From assembly GCA_016935885.1 (NCBI GenBank), contig JAFGQA010000452.1:1-19310 (forward strand): a DNA stretch of 19,310 bases, read 5' to 3'. This DNA is from Phycisphaerae bacterium. GTDB lineage: Bacteria; Planctomycetota; Phycisphaerae; UBA1845; UTPLA1. Made by a program: the position numbers and the translations under genes. The number at the start of each line of letters is the position of its first letter. Position 1 is the stretch's first letter. Shown here in pieces: positions 7,482 through 14,282 of the stretch. A model generated the notes under the pieces. The model searched no databases. It had not been told where the DNA came from and saw nothing but the letters and a program-made list of their open reading frames with translations.

Positions 7482-8093
7482 TCAACGATCCTCAGGCTGC
7501 GACGCATCAGAGGCCGGCGGGCCAGCCAGATGCGCCGGCGACGTCTTGACGGCATGCCATCCGGCATCCCCGTCGACGTACTCCCAGAACCGCTCATAAT
7601 CGCCATCGTCAAGCTGGCAGCGGACGATGGCGTAGGCGAATTGGCCCAAGGTCAATACGACAGTCTGGTCCTGGTGGCGTTTGACGATCTTCTGCACGGC
7701 TTTGTGAAGTCGCTCGGCGGCCTTGGCGACCGCCTCACCCTCCGGGGGCTCGATCGACATCGGGGCGCTGCGCCACTGACGATAGACCTTGGCGAAACGC
7801 TCGCGGAACTCCTCCTGCGTCAGGCCTTCCCAATGCCCCAGGTCCATCTCCCGAAGATCGCCTGTGCTGCGGGCCTTGATGCCGAACTCGCCGGCAACGA
7901 CGGCGCCGGTCTGCCTCGTGGCTGTTTCCGGCCCACAATGGACCGCGGCTGGGTGCAGGTCCGCGATCGCCTGTGCATACGCAACGGCCTGACGATGGCC
8001 ATACTCGTTCAGGGGCAGATCCGTGTCACCGGCGAGGCGGCCCTGGGCTCGCCAGTCGGTCTGGGCAGTCGGGATTAGGATCAATCTCGCCAT
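7482..8093 (-). CDS. Histidine-phosphatase-fold protein with catalytic residues lost (predicted pseudoenzyme)
   Basis: A 203-residue protein of the phosphoglycerate mutase/histidine phosphatase superfamily. The ATG at 8093 is preceded by TTGGAG with 4-5 nt spacing. Fold markers are clear: LILIPTAQTDWRAQGRL at the N-terminus, GDTDLPLNEYGHRQA (22-35), a PETATRQTGAVVAGEF helix, LREMDLGHWEGLTQEEF (80-96), and the late strand VVLTLGQFAYAIV (145-157). The N-terminal RHGE is PTAQ (8-11), so the phospho-accepting histidine is Thr9. The second-strand histidine is Leu149 and the arginine of the RAxQTA motif is Ala58. Only the motif glutamate (E82) remains. It therefore should not act as a normal phosphatase or mutase; a binding or regulatory role is inference. 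It sits between phosphoglycerate kinase and aldolase on the same strand. The tail after about 185 is Pro/Ala/Ser-rich. Confidence 0.8.
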   Translation of the reverse strand: MARLILIPTAQTDWRAQGRLAGDTDLPLNEYGHRQAVAYAQAIADLHPAAVHCGPETATRQTGAVVAGEFGIKARSTGDLREMDLGHWEGLTQEEFRERFAKVYRQWRSAPMSIEPPEGEAVAKAAERLHKAVQKIVKRHQDQTVVLTLGQFAYAIVRCQLDDGDYERFWEYVDGDAGWHAVKTSPAHLAGPPASDASQPEDR

Positions 8094-8123
8094 GAATCTC
8101 CAAGCCGGCTTGGCGTGGAACGT

Positions 8124-8147
8124 CTGGGGCCGTGGCTCCGCCCCCAG
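8124..8147. repeat. CTGGGG/CCCCAG hairpin in the phosphatase-like gene leader
   Basis: A 6-bp stem with a 12-nt loop (ccgtggctccgc), about 20 bp upstream of the Shine-Dalgarno of the gene starting at 8093. The GGGGCCGTGGCTCCGCCCC layout resembles the other hairpin modules here, so it may be a repeat and not a regulator. Confidence 0.4.
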
Positions 8148-8193
8148 TCGCTTCTCTGAACGCGGGATACAGGTTGCTGCCGGCACGGTGGAG

Positions 8194-8207
8194 TGCCGAC
8201 GTCGGCA
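8194..8207. other. 14-bp perfect palindrome
   Basis: TGCCGACGTCGGCA is a perfect 14-bp palindrome, immediately preceded by and overlapping a CGGCAC / GTGCCG hairpin (8181-8198). It lies in the leader between the candidate promoter at 8282-8287 and the gene at 8093. It could be an operator or another repeat fragment; nothing decides between these. Confidence 0.35.
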
Positions 8208-8281
8208 TCACGTCCACACAGCCTCGTCATCGTCTCTGCGGAGCATCGAAGTCAGCCCCTTGCCCGGAGGCTGCGCGGCGT

Positions 8282-8287
8282 ATTGTA
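8282..8287 (-). promoter_or_regulatory. Candidate -10 box for the phosphatase-like gene
   Basis: The minus strand reads TACAAT (5/6), the same hexamer as at 4232 and 16730. The -35 region is weak (TGGCGA, 17 bp away). Predicted start near 8275 gives a leader of about 180 nt containing the hairpin at 8124-8147 and the palindrome at 8194-8207. Confidence 0.3.
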
Positions 8288-8337
8288 TCGCTGCTGCAGC
8301 AAGCTCGCCACGCCGTCATCCAGGACTGCTGTAGCCC

Positions 8338-8483
8338 GGGTCCGTGACACCTCGGGCGCGGCGTTCGTTTCTGGGTGTCGTCAGCGGCTTGCCCGCCCGT
8401 GCGGTCTCTCCGGCGGGCGCATGGGGCGTCGCACACACTGGCAGACAAGCCGCCAGTACCACCCGCCTGAACTGTCACGGACC
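8338..8483. mobile_element. MITE-like double-hairpin element, copy A (146 bp)
   Basis: The ends GGTCCGTGACA (8339-8349) and TGTCACGGACC (8473-8483) are perfect 11-bp inverted repeats. Inside are two modules in opposite orientation: a degraded hairpin around GCGG-cttgc-CCGC (near 8384-8396) and CACTGGCAG-acaag-CCGCCAGTA (8436-8458, two mismatches). It aligns over its whole length with copies B (10531) and C (14283). It is non-coding, with no transposase inside, and no convincing target-site duplication. It fills most of the gap between the phosphoglycerate kinase stop and the phosphatase-like gene leader. Confidence 0.75.
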
Positions 8484-8518
8484 GCCGTGGCCCAACCGTC
8501 GTCGCAGCATCTGGCGTT

Positions 8519-9760
8519 TCATGCGTCGTCCAGGATCTCAATTGTAGCAAACGGCTTGCCCTCCAGGAATTCCAGGCTGGCTCCGCCGCCGGTCGAGATG
8601 TGGGTCATCCGGTCGGCCAGGCCGGCGGCGTCCACGGCTGCCGCTGAATCGCCGCCGCCGATGATCGTCGTCGCGCCTTGGTCGGTTGCCTCGGCGAGCG
8701 CCTGCGCGACGGCCTTGGTACCCCTGTCAAAGGGCGGCGTCTCGAACACGCCCATCGGGCCGTTCCAGATAATCGTCTTGGCCGAGCGAATCGTCTCGCA
8801 GTATGCCTTCACGGCCGCCGGCCCAATGTCCAAACCGAGCAGACCTTCGTCGATGTCGCCGGAGACGACCGTCGTGCTGATATTTGCCTCCAACGCCGTC
8901 GCGCAGACGCCGTCCACCGGCAGCCGGATCTTGTCCTTTGCCTTGTCCAGCAGCTTGCGGGCCAGGTCCAGCTTGTCTCGCTCGCACAAGCTCTTGCCCA
9001 CCGCGATGCCCTGTGCCGCGAAGAACGTGTAGGCCATGCCCCCACCGATCAGGATCGCGTCCACCTTGGGCAGCAGGTTCTCGATCACGCCGATCTTGTC
9101 GCTCACCTTGGCCCCACCGAGAATGGCGACGAACGGCCGCCTTGGCTCGGCCAGCGCCTCGCCGAGAAATCGCAACTCCTTCTGCACCAGGTGTCCGCAC
9201 ACGCGCCGGCCCGGTCCGAGCTTCACCGGTACGTCGTACATGCTCGCGTGCCGGCGGTGGCACGTGCCGAAGGCATTGTTGCAATACAGGTCCGCGTGCC
9301 TGGCCAGTGCCGTCGCGAAGGCATCGATCCGCGAGATCTGCTCGGGCGTGGGCTTCTTGTCTAGATTCTTCTTGGCCTGGTCGATCAGGTTCTCCTCGGC
9401 GTGGAAACGCAGGTTCTCCAGGAGCAGCACGTCACCAGCCTTCATGGCGGAGACGGCGTCGTCGGCCTCCTTGCCAATGCAGTCGTTGACAAAGGCAACC
9501 GGCCTGTCCACCAGCCCACTCAAATGGTGGGCCACGGGTCGCAGGCTGAAGGCCGGATCCGCCTTGCCCTTGGGCCGTCCCAGGTGGCTCATCAAGATCA
9601 GCTTGCCGTGGCGGTCAAGCACAGACCGGATCGATTCGAGGGCCTGGACGATGCGTCGGTCGTCGGTGATCCTGGCCTCCTCCAACGGTACATTGAAGTC
9701 GACGCGCATCAACACGCGCCGATCGCCGACTTCCACCTGGTCAATCGTTTTCTTCGCCAC
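8519..9760 (-). CDS. pgk: Phosphoglycerate kinase
   Basis: A 413-residue cytoplasmic glycolytic enzyme that transfers phosphate between 1,3-bisphosphoglycerate and ADP. The start is GTG at 9760, with AAGGAG seven nt upstream (9768-9773). Family blocks in order: [13 protein letters not shown] (N-terminal substrate site), [86 protein letters not shown] and [16 protein letters not shown] (nucleotide-binding domain). Length is slightly above the usual 390-400 because of a short insert near [11 protein letters not shown]. The usual NDAFG block reads NNAFG, a conservative change I would not over-read. The first 20 nt overlap the end of the pseudopilin gene, so the two are probably co-transcribed from the promoter at 10426-10453. 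Confidence 0.96.
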   Translation of the reverse strand: MAKKTIDQVEVGDRRVLMRVDFNVPLEEARITDDRRIVQALESIRSVLDRHGKLILMSHLGRPKGKADPAFSLRPVAHHLSGLVDRPVAFVNDCIGKEADDAVSAMKAGDVLLLENLRFHAEENLIDQAKKNLDKKPTPEQISRIDAFATALARHADLYCNNAFGTCHRRHASMYDVPVKLGPGRRVCGHLVQKELRFLGEALAEPRRPFVAILGGAKVSDKIGVIENLLPKVDAILIGGGMAYTFFAAQGIAVGKSLCERDKLDLARKLLDKAKDKIRLPVDGVCATALEANISTTVVSGDIDEGLLGLDIGPAAVKAYCETIRSAKTIIWNGPMGVFETPPFDRGTKAVAQALAEATDQGATTIIGGGDSAAAVDAAGLADRMTHISTGGGASLEFLEGKPFATIEILDDA

Positions 9761-10418
9761 CTGATTGCTCCTTGTCTGTCATCGCTTCGCGCAACGCCTG
9801 CTGTAGTCGAAACCCGTTGGGGCCGGGATCGTCGCTTCGCAGGTTGTCGCCAAGTCCCGCCGGGTCTCCGTCTCCGAAACGGCGATCCGGTCCGGCTGAC
9901 ACGAAGATGGGCCGTCCGTTGTTCGCCTTCACCAGCGCCGAGCCGGATGTTGCCGAATGGTATTGTAGCGGCGTGCCCCACGGGTCCACGAGATTCCGCT
10001 TGGCCGGCGTCTCCCAGACCGCCTGTGGAAGGGCGAGCAGGATCGGGCGGGTCCTGTCGTGGTCGAGCAGGTCGATCGTCGCCTGAATGGCCGAGTTCGG
10101 GCCGTGCGACGTGGGGTAGCAGCCTGTCGCCCGATGATAGCGCACCAGAGCCTTGTCAAGGTCGGCGAGCAATCGGATGGCCAGATCGCGCTTGGCAGCC
10201 TGCCGTACGTTGTTCACCCACCCGATCAGGAGGAACAAGCCCACGCCCACAACAAAGACAACGATCGTCATCTCGATTAGTGTCATGGCCGGCGTGGCTG
10301 GCATGGCCGGGTGGTCATTAGCAGATCCGGCGGCGCAGCGGGGATCAGGGTCCTCCGCGCTGCGGCCGAGATGTGGAAGCGCGGCGCGGCCACGGACATA
10401 CCCGGTTCCCTTCGGCAT
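9741..10418 (-). CDS. GspG-like pseudopilin (type II secretion / type IV pilus family)
   Basis: Up to 225 residues. It has a prepilin N-terminus, [20 protein letters not shown], with cleavage likely before Met45; this gives the mature Glu5 typical of the family and an Ala instead of Gly at -1. The hydrophobic helix runs to about residue 65. The C-terminal part carries GspG-like features: [14 protein letters not shown], then [13 protein letters not shown] and [15 protein letters not shown]. Start choice is uncertain. ATG 10418 has a promoter (10426-10453) whose start falls on it but gives an unusually long 44-residue, Pro/Ala/Arg-rich leader. ATG 10304 or 10286 would give a more normal leader of 6 or 0 residues but has no Shine-Dalgarno. 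It overlaps pgk by 20 nt. No other secretion genes are near, so it may serve a secretion system encoded elsewhere. Confidence 0.75.
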   Translation of the reverse strand: MPKGTGYVRGRAALPHLGRSAEDPDPRCAAGSANDHPAMPATPAMTLIEMTIVVFVVGVGLFLLIGWVNNVRQAAKRDLAIRLLADLDKALVRYHRATGCYPTSHGPNSAIQATIDLLDHDRTRPILLALPQAVWETPAKRNLVDPWGTPLQYHSATSGSALVKANNGRPIFVSAGPDRRFGDGDPAGLGDNLRSDDPGPNGFRLQQALREAMTDKEQSGGEEND

Positions 10419-10425
10419 GGCTTCG

Positions 10426-10453
10426 ATCGTACGTCATCGCCCGTGCCGGTCAA
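10426..10453 (-). promoter_or_regulatory. Promoter of the pseudopilin-pgk pair
   Basis: On the minus strand TTGACC (10448-10453, 5/6), 16 bp, then TACGAT (10426-10431, 4/6). Seven nt separate the -10 box from the ATG at 10418, so transcription would start on the A of the ATG. There is no Shine-Dalgarno. Confidence 0.5.
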
Positions 10454-10530
10454 GCGAATGCTGCCCCAAGGCACCACGAGGCGGGTTTCTCCAGCGAGAC
10501 GGGGCCTCTGAGGCACCGGATGCCTCCCCT

Positions 10531-10674
10531 GGGTCCGTTACACTTCCGGCGGCCTTCGATTCTGGGCGCCACACGGGCGGCTTGTCCGCCCGTGCGGCCT
10601 CTCTGGTGAGCGCATGGCGCGTATGCACTGGCAGACAAGCTGCCAGTGGCACCCGCCCAAACGGTCATGGACCC
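10531..10674. mobile_element. MITE-like double-hairpin element, copy B (144 bp)
   Basis: The left end GGGTCCGTTACA (10531-10542) and right end GGTCATGGACCC (10663-10674) are inverted at 9 of 12 positions. It contains two perfect 9-bp stems: CACGGGCGG / CCGCCCGTG with loop cttgt (10572-10594) and CACTGGCAG / CTGCCAGTG with loop acaag (10626-10648). Read inverted, the second is the same module as the first, GCCAC-arm-CTTGT-arm. It has the same orientation as copy A and lies between the divergent pseudopilin and zinc-ribbon genes. Confidence 0.8.
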
Positions 10675-10702
10675 GTCTCCTCTCGGACCCGTCTCCTCTC
10701 GG
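10671..10702. repeat. 16-bp tandem duplication at the end of copy B
   Basis: ACCCGTCTCCTCTCGG occurs twice head to tail (10671-10686, 10687-10702). The first copy begins inside the element's terminal GGACCC, so the border sequence itself appears to have been duplicated. Confidence 0.65.
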
Positions 10703-10717
10703 AGCCGTACGCCGGCC

Positions 10718-10746
10718 TTGCATCTAGCGGGTCGCACCTGAATAAT
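10718..10746 (+). promoter_or_regulatory. Promoter of the zinc-ribbon gene
   Basis: TTGCAT (10718-10723, 3/6), a 17-bp spacer, and AATAAT (10741-10746, 5/6) directly preceded by CTG. Predicted start is near 10753, giving a leader of about 70 nt to the ATG at 10822. This argues against translation starting at the upstream ATG 10750. Confidence 0.45.
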
Positions 10747-10821
10747 TGAATGTCTCTGTTGGGGGATGCCTTGGCGAACAGGGGACCTGCCCGAAGAGCG
10801 TATCGGCACGGAGCGTGGAGC

Positions 10822-11532
10822 ATGGCGATCGCCGTCAATTGTCGGTGCGGCAAGAAGTTCAAGGTAAAGGACCACATGGCCGGGAAGAAGGTCCGATGCC
10901 CGCAGTGCAAAGCCCCCCTTCAAATCCCAGTCGCCACGGGCGGCTCTGGGGTGCCGGCCAGGCCCACCAAGGCGGATGCTCCTTCTCCGAGAATCTCGAA
11001 GGAGGAGAAGGAACAGGCACTTGCCCGCTTCGACGCAGCCCAGAAGAGGAAGCAGCTCAGCGCCGAGGAGGAGGCCGCCCGCCGGGAGGAACGCAACAAG
11101 CTCATCGAAGGCTACGACCAGTCTGTAGGCAGGAAGGACAAGGAGAAGAAGAAGAAGGGCGAGCTCGCTCCCGGCAAGCGACGCAAGCCCGGCATCTTCG
11201 CAAAGCTCGCCGACGCAGGCGGCGTGGTCCGCAGCACGCTGATCTTCAAGTACATCTTCGTGGTCGTGCTGCTGTCTGGGGCCGTGGTTGCAAGCGTCTT
11301 CGGCGTCCGGTGGGCGACGAGCTACATGCAGGAGGAGACGGGTCCGGCGCCGCCAAAGGATGAGCGGATCGCGGCGTTGTTCGAGAAGGCCGAAGCGGCC
11401 ATCAAGGCCAAGCAGTGGAGCAAGGCCCGGGACGCGCTGGATGAGATCCTGCGGTTGGACCCCCGCAAGGAGGTCCATCGCGATTACATCAGGCTGAAGA
11501 AGGCCCTGGAGGCGGGTGTCAAGGAGCACTAG
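10822..11532 (+). CDS. Zinc-ribbon membrane protein with C-terminal TPR-like helices
   Basis: A 236-residue protein of unknown function. The ATG at 10822 follows CGGAG with 8-nt spacing and leads straight into the domain; an upstream ATG at 10750 lies within the predicted promoter/start region. Residues 3-36 form an MJ0042-like zinc ribbon with Cys7, Cys9, Cys26 and Cys29 (CRC, then CPQCKAPLQIP). Residues 55-125 are highly charged, Lys/Glu-rich and probably helical. One membrane helix spans about 140-163 (IFKYIFVVVLLSGAVVASVF). The C-terminus (183-232) looks like one to two TPR helix pairs (ALFEKAEAAIKAKQWSKARD, ALDEILRLDP). This puts the zinc ribbon in the cytoplasm and the TPR outside, if the positive-inside rule holds. 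Gene 11603-12628 follows by 70 bp but has its own promoter. Confidence 0.8.
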   Translation: MAIAVNCRCGKKFKVKDHMAGKKVRCPQCKAPLQIPVATGGSGVPARPTKADAPSPRISKEEKEQALARFDAAQKRKQLSAEEEAARREERNKLIEGYDQSVGRKDKEKKKKGELAPGKRRKPGIFAKLADAGGVVRSTLIFKYIFVVVLLSGAVVASVFGVRWATSYMQEETGPAPPKDERIAALFEKAEAAIKAKQWSKARDALDEILRLDPRKEVHRDYIRLKKALEAGVKEH

Positions 11533-11564
11533 ACCCGCCCAGATCACAGCCAAACCAGACAGGA

Positions 11565-11593
11565 TTGTGAAGGAGCGGCGAGCCCCCTAGAAT
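11565..11593 (+). promoter_or_regulatory. Promoter of the lipoprotein gene, nearly leaderless
   Basis: TTGTGA (11565-11570, 4/6), exactly 17 bp, then TAGAAT (11588-11593, 5/6). Predicted transcription start is 11599-11601, only 2-4 nt before the ATG at 11603. No Shine-Dalgarno precedes that ATG. Confidence 0.5.
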
Positions 11594-11602
11594 ATCATCG
11601 CT

Positions 11603-12628
11603 ATGAGCATTTCACGCCTTGGACGACACCATCCGAGGAGGGCGGCTTCACCTGCCGCAGTTGCGCTCGTGGTGTTGGTGGGCGTGCTCGTGTGCGGCTG
11701 TCAGGGCAAGGGGTCAGCGCGACGATTCGGAGCCACATCGTCTAAACCCGCCGAGTTCGCCCATGAAGACTGGTCCTACGGCGGGGCCAAAGGCAGCAAG
11801 CTCACCTCACAACACTATGTCTTGTACACAACGTGTACGGCCAAGCCTTTCGTGGACGCCATGCCGGGTTTCCTCGAATCGTGCTGGGAGGCGTACGCAA
11901 GCCTGGTGCCGTCCGAGATGGTCCCGGATCGCCGGCTGGAGGTCTACTTGTTCCAGGCCCGCTGGCAGTGGGAACGGTTCACCGAGCAGTTCAACCCGGC
12001 TCGGGCACCGGTGTACAAGCGTATTCGATCCGGCGGCTATTCGGAGCGTGGCATCACCGTTTCACATTACGCCAGCCAGCGTAGTGCCCTGTCCGTCTTG
12101 GCCCACGAGGGCCTCCACCAGTACTTGGAGTTGACACGCGGCAGCAACATTCCGCCCTGGTTGAACGAGGGCTTGGCCACGTATCACGAAGGCTTCGACC
12201 TGGACCTGCAAACCAACCGCCCCGTCTTCAAGCCGGAGACCAACTATCTCCGCACGCGAAGCCTGCGCGAGGCCCTGGTCACCGATCAGCTCATCCCGCT
12301 CGAGGAGATCCTGGAAGTCCACGCAGGGCAAGCAGTCCGAAGGGGCGGCAGCCACGTCCGCAGCTACTACGCCCAGGTCTGGTCGCTTACTTTGTTCCTG
12401 ATCCGGCCCGACGAGGACAACCTGTACCGGGACGGGTTCACGCAGCTTCTCCAGGAGGTCGGCACGGACTCGATGGACAGGCGGGCTCGGGCCTTCCTCG
12501 CCACGGACACCGATGGCAAAATGAGTTACGGTGAAGCCGTCTTCCGGGCGTATGTCACGGACGATCTCGATAGGTTCCAGCGGGAATACGAGGCCTACTT
12601 GCACAAGCTGCTTCGTCTGGAATCCTAA
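11603..12628 (+). CDS. Putative zinc metallopeptidase lipoprotein (DUF1570/peptidase-MA-like)
   Basis: A 341-residue protein. Residues 1-32 form a lipoprotein signal: basic start, hydrophobic AAVALVVLVGVLV, then a lipobox ending V-C-G with lipidated Cys33. The domain has the gluzincin motif HEGLH at 168-172 (LAHEGLHQYLEL), followed by PPWLNEGLATYHE at 184-196. The glutamate of NEG (E189) is the likely third zinc ligand, as in the peptidase MA-like/DUF1570 families common in planctomycetes. The motif is intact, so peptidase activity is plausible, but no substrate is known. Predicted location is the periplasmic face of a membrane. The ATG at 11603 lies 9 nt past a -10 box and has no Shine-Dalgarno, which suggests near-leaderless translation. 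The gene is followed by a large inverted repeat (12629-12715). Confidence 0.8.
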   Translation: MSISRLGRHHPRRAASPAAVALVVLVGVLVCGCQGKGSARRFGATSSKPAEFAHEDWSYGGAKGSKLTSQHYVLYTTCTAKPFVDAMPGFLESCWEAYASLVPSEMVPDRRLEVYLFQARWQWERFTEQFNPARAPVYKRIRSGGYSERGITVSHYASQRSALSVLAHEGLHQYLELTRGSNIPPWLNEGLATYHEGFDLDLQTNRPVFKPETNYLRTRSLREALVTDQLIPLEEILEVHAGQAVRRGGSHVRSYYAQVWSLTLFLIRPDEDNLYRDGFTQLLQEVGTDSMDRRARAFLATDTDGKMSYGEAVFRAYVTDDLDRFQREYEAYLHKLLRLES

Positions 12629-12715
12629 AGCGTGAAGCGTCGTTCGTGGAGCGTGAAGCATCAGAGGCAAACGAGATACGCTTCACGAGATATGCTTCAC
12701 GCCTCACGAGACGAA
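12629..12715. repeat. Inverted AGCGTGAAGC / GCTTCACGCT repeat cluster
   Basis: The whole gap between the lipoprotein gene and purB is built from one motif. AGCGTGAAGCGT (12629-12640) and GCGTGAAGCAT (12651-12661) occur on the left. The inverse forms ACGCTTCACG (12678-12687) and ATGCTTCACGC (12692-12702, a perfect 11-bp match to 12651-12661) occur on the right. The flanking CGTTCGTGG and CTCACGAGACGA extend the pairing with gaps. It would fold as a long stem-loop in the transcript. A shorter relative with TTCACGAG twice is at 17812-17833. Confidence 0.65.
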
Positions 12716-12716
12716 C

Positions 12717-14210
12717 ATGCCAGCCAAACACCGCCGCGCCAAGCTCGACGTTGCCACTGATGTCTATCACAGCCCGCTCGTAGCGCGGTACGCTTCATGC
12801 GACATGGCCGCGATCTTCTCGCCGATGCGCCGGGCGCTGACTTGGCGGCGGATCTGGTTGGCGCTGGCCGAGGCGCAGCACGAGATGGGATTGCCGATCA
12901 AGGCGTCGCAGCTTCGCGCTTTGCGCGCCCGACTGGCTGACGTAGACCTGAAGGCCGCGGCCAAACACGAAAGGCGCCTGCGTCATGACGTCATGGCCCA
13001 TCTGCACGCGTTCGCCGACCAGGCCCCCGGTGCCCACCGCATCCTACACCTCGGCGCCACCAGCATGGACATCGTGGACAATGCCGATCTGATCCTGATG
13101 CGCGAGGCGTTGTTGGTGATCCAGCAGTGGCTGGTCACGGTGATCGATGCCTTGGCGGCGCAGGCCAGGAAGCATCGCCGGCTGCCCTGTCTGGGTTTCA
13201 CCCACTATCAGCCGGCACAGCCGACGACCCTCGGCAAACGCATCGCCCTGTGGTGTTGGGACTTCGTTCGCGACCTGGAAGAGACCGACGTAAGGATAGC
13301 CGACCTGCGTTTCCGCGGCATCCGCGGCGCGACGGGAACGCAGGCCAGCTTTCTCAAGCTGCTGGGTGGAAACGCCGCCAAGGTCCGGCAACTTGAAACG
13401 CGCGTCGCCGCTAAGCTTGGCTTCAAATCGTGCGAGCCGGTGACGGGGCAGACGTATTCTCGGAAAGTAGATGCCCGAATCGTGGCCGTCCTGGCCAACA
13501 TCGCCGCCGGCGTTCACAAGCTTGCCAATGACATCCGGCTGCTGGCCAACCTGAAGGAGGTTGAGGAGCCGTTCGGCAAGTCGCAGGTCGGCAGTTCGGC
13601 CATGGCCTACAAGCGGAACCCCATGCTGTGCGAGCGTGCCACCGGTCTGTCACGCTTCGTCATCGCCCTCGCCCAGTCGGCCTTTCAGAACGCCGCCGAG
13701 CAGTGGTTGGAACGTACGCTCGACGATTCGGCCAACAAGCGTTTGCTCATCCCCGAGGCGTTCCTGGCGACCGACGCCATGTTACAGATCGTCGCGCACG
13801 TCGCCGGCGGCCTGGTTGTTTATCCCAAGGTCATGAAGGCCCGGCTCGATGCGGAACTGCCATTCATGCTGACCGAGGACATCTTGACGGCCGCGATGGC
13901 GGCGGGGGCGGGGGCGCGGGCGAAAGCAGGTGGTGACCGCCAGGAACTTCACGAACGCATCCGCGTCCACGCGCAGGCCGCTGCCGCCGAGGTCAAGCGC
14001 TACGGCAGACGGAACGATCTGCTCGAACGCATCCGAAACGACGCGGCCTTTGCAAGCGTCTCCATCGATGGTTTGCTAAAGCCCGATGTGCCCGAAGCGC
14101 TCGTCGGCATGGCCGTCCAGCAGGTGGACGACTTCCTCCGGTCGGTGATTGCGCCGCTGAAGCGCCGACATCGCAACACACCGAGACGCAAACCGGAGAT
14201 CAGCGTCTGA
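12717..14210 (+). CDS. purB: Adenylosuccinate lyase
   Basis: A 497-residue cytoplasmic enzyme that releases fumarate from SAICAR and from adenylosuccinate in purine synthesis. It is of the longer type resembling eukaryotic ADSL (about 480 residues). Fumarase/ASL-superfamily blocks are in order: LRHDVMAHLHAF (88-99), ILHLGATSMDIVDNADLI (109-126), LGFTHYQPAQPTTLGKR (159-175, catalytic histidine H163) and VGSSAMAYKRNPM (291-303, flexible serine loop with S293/S294). The usual Pro of SSxMPxK is Ala, an unusual but not disabling change. The start at 12717 is the first ATG and has no clear Shine-Dalgarno. ATG at 12804 (residue 30) is possible but would cut into the N-terminal YHSPLVARYAS block. It stands alone, not in a purine operon; element copy C lies 72 bp downstream. 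Confidence 0.95.
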   Translation: MPAKHRRAKLDVATDVYHSPLVARYASCDMAAIFSPMRRALTWRRIWLALAEAQHEMGLPIKASQLRALRARLADVDLKAAAKHERRLRHDVMAHLHAFADQAPGAHRILHLGATSMDIVDNADLILMREALLVIQQWLVTVIDALAAQARKHRRLPCLGFTHYQPAQPTTLGKRIALWCWDFVRDLEETDVRIADLRFRGIRGATGTQASFLKLLGGNAAKVRQLETRVAAKLGFKSCEPVTGQTYSRKVDARIVAVLANIAAGVHKLANDIRLLANLKEVEEPFGKSQVGSSAMAYKRNPMLCERATGLSRFVIALAQSAFQNAAEQWLERTLDDSANKRLLIPEAFLATDAMLQIVAHVAGGLVVYPKVMKARLDAELPFMLTEDILTAAMAAGAGARAKAGGDRQELHERIRVHAQAAAAEVKRYGRRNDLLERIRNDAAFASVSIDGLLKPDVPEALVGMAVQQVDDFLRSVIAPLKRRHRNTPRRKPEISV

Positions 14211-14282
14211 TCCGGGGAACGGGAATCATACATCCTGGACGGTGGGCCGATCGATTCGACACGAGACAGCGGGCCATTGACC

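Noticed and set aside
8338..8483. CRISPR-like interpretation of the GC-rich palindromes
   Set aside because: Copies are kilobases apart, have no regular spacing or unique spacers, and no cas genes are present.
8519..9760. NNAFG in place of NDAFG in phosphoglycerate kinase as a sign of an inactive enzyme
   Set aside because: All other substrate and nucleotide-binding blocks are intact and the change is conservative, so loss of function is not supported.
10450..11553. Long minus-strand open frame over the zinc-ribbon gene and element copy B
   Set aside because: It crosses the repeat element and the promoter region and has no domain. The plus-strand gene has a zinc ribbon, membrane helix and ribosome-binding site.
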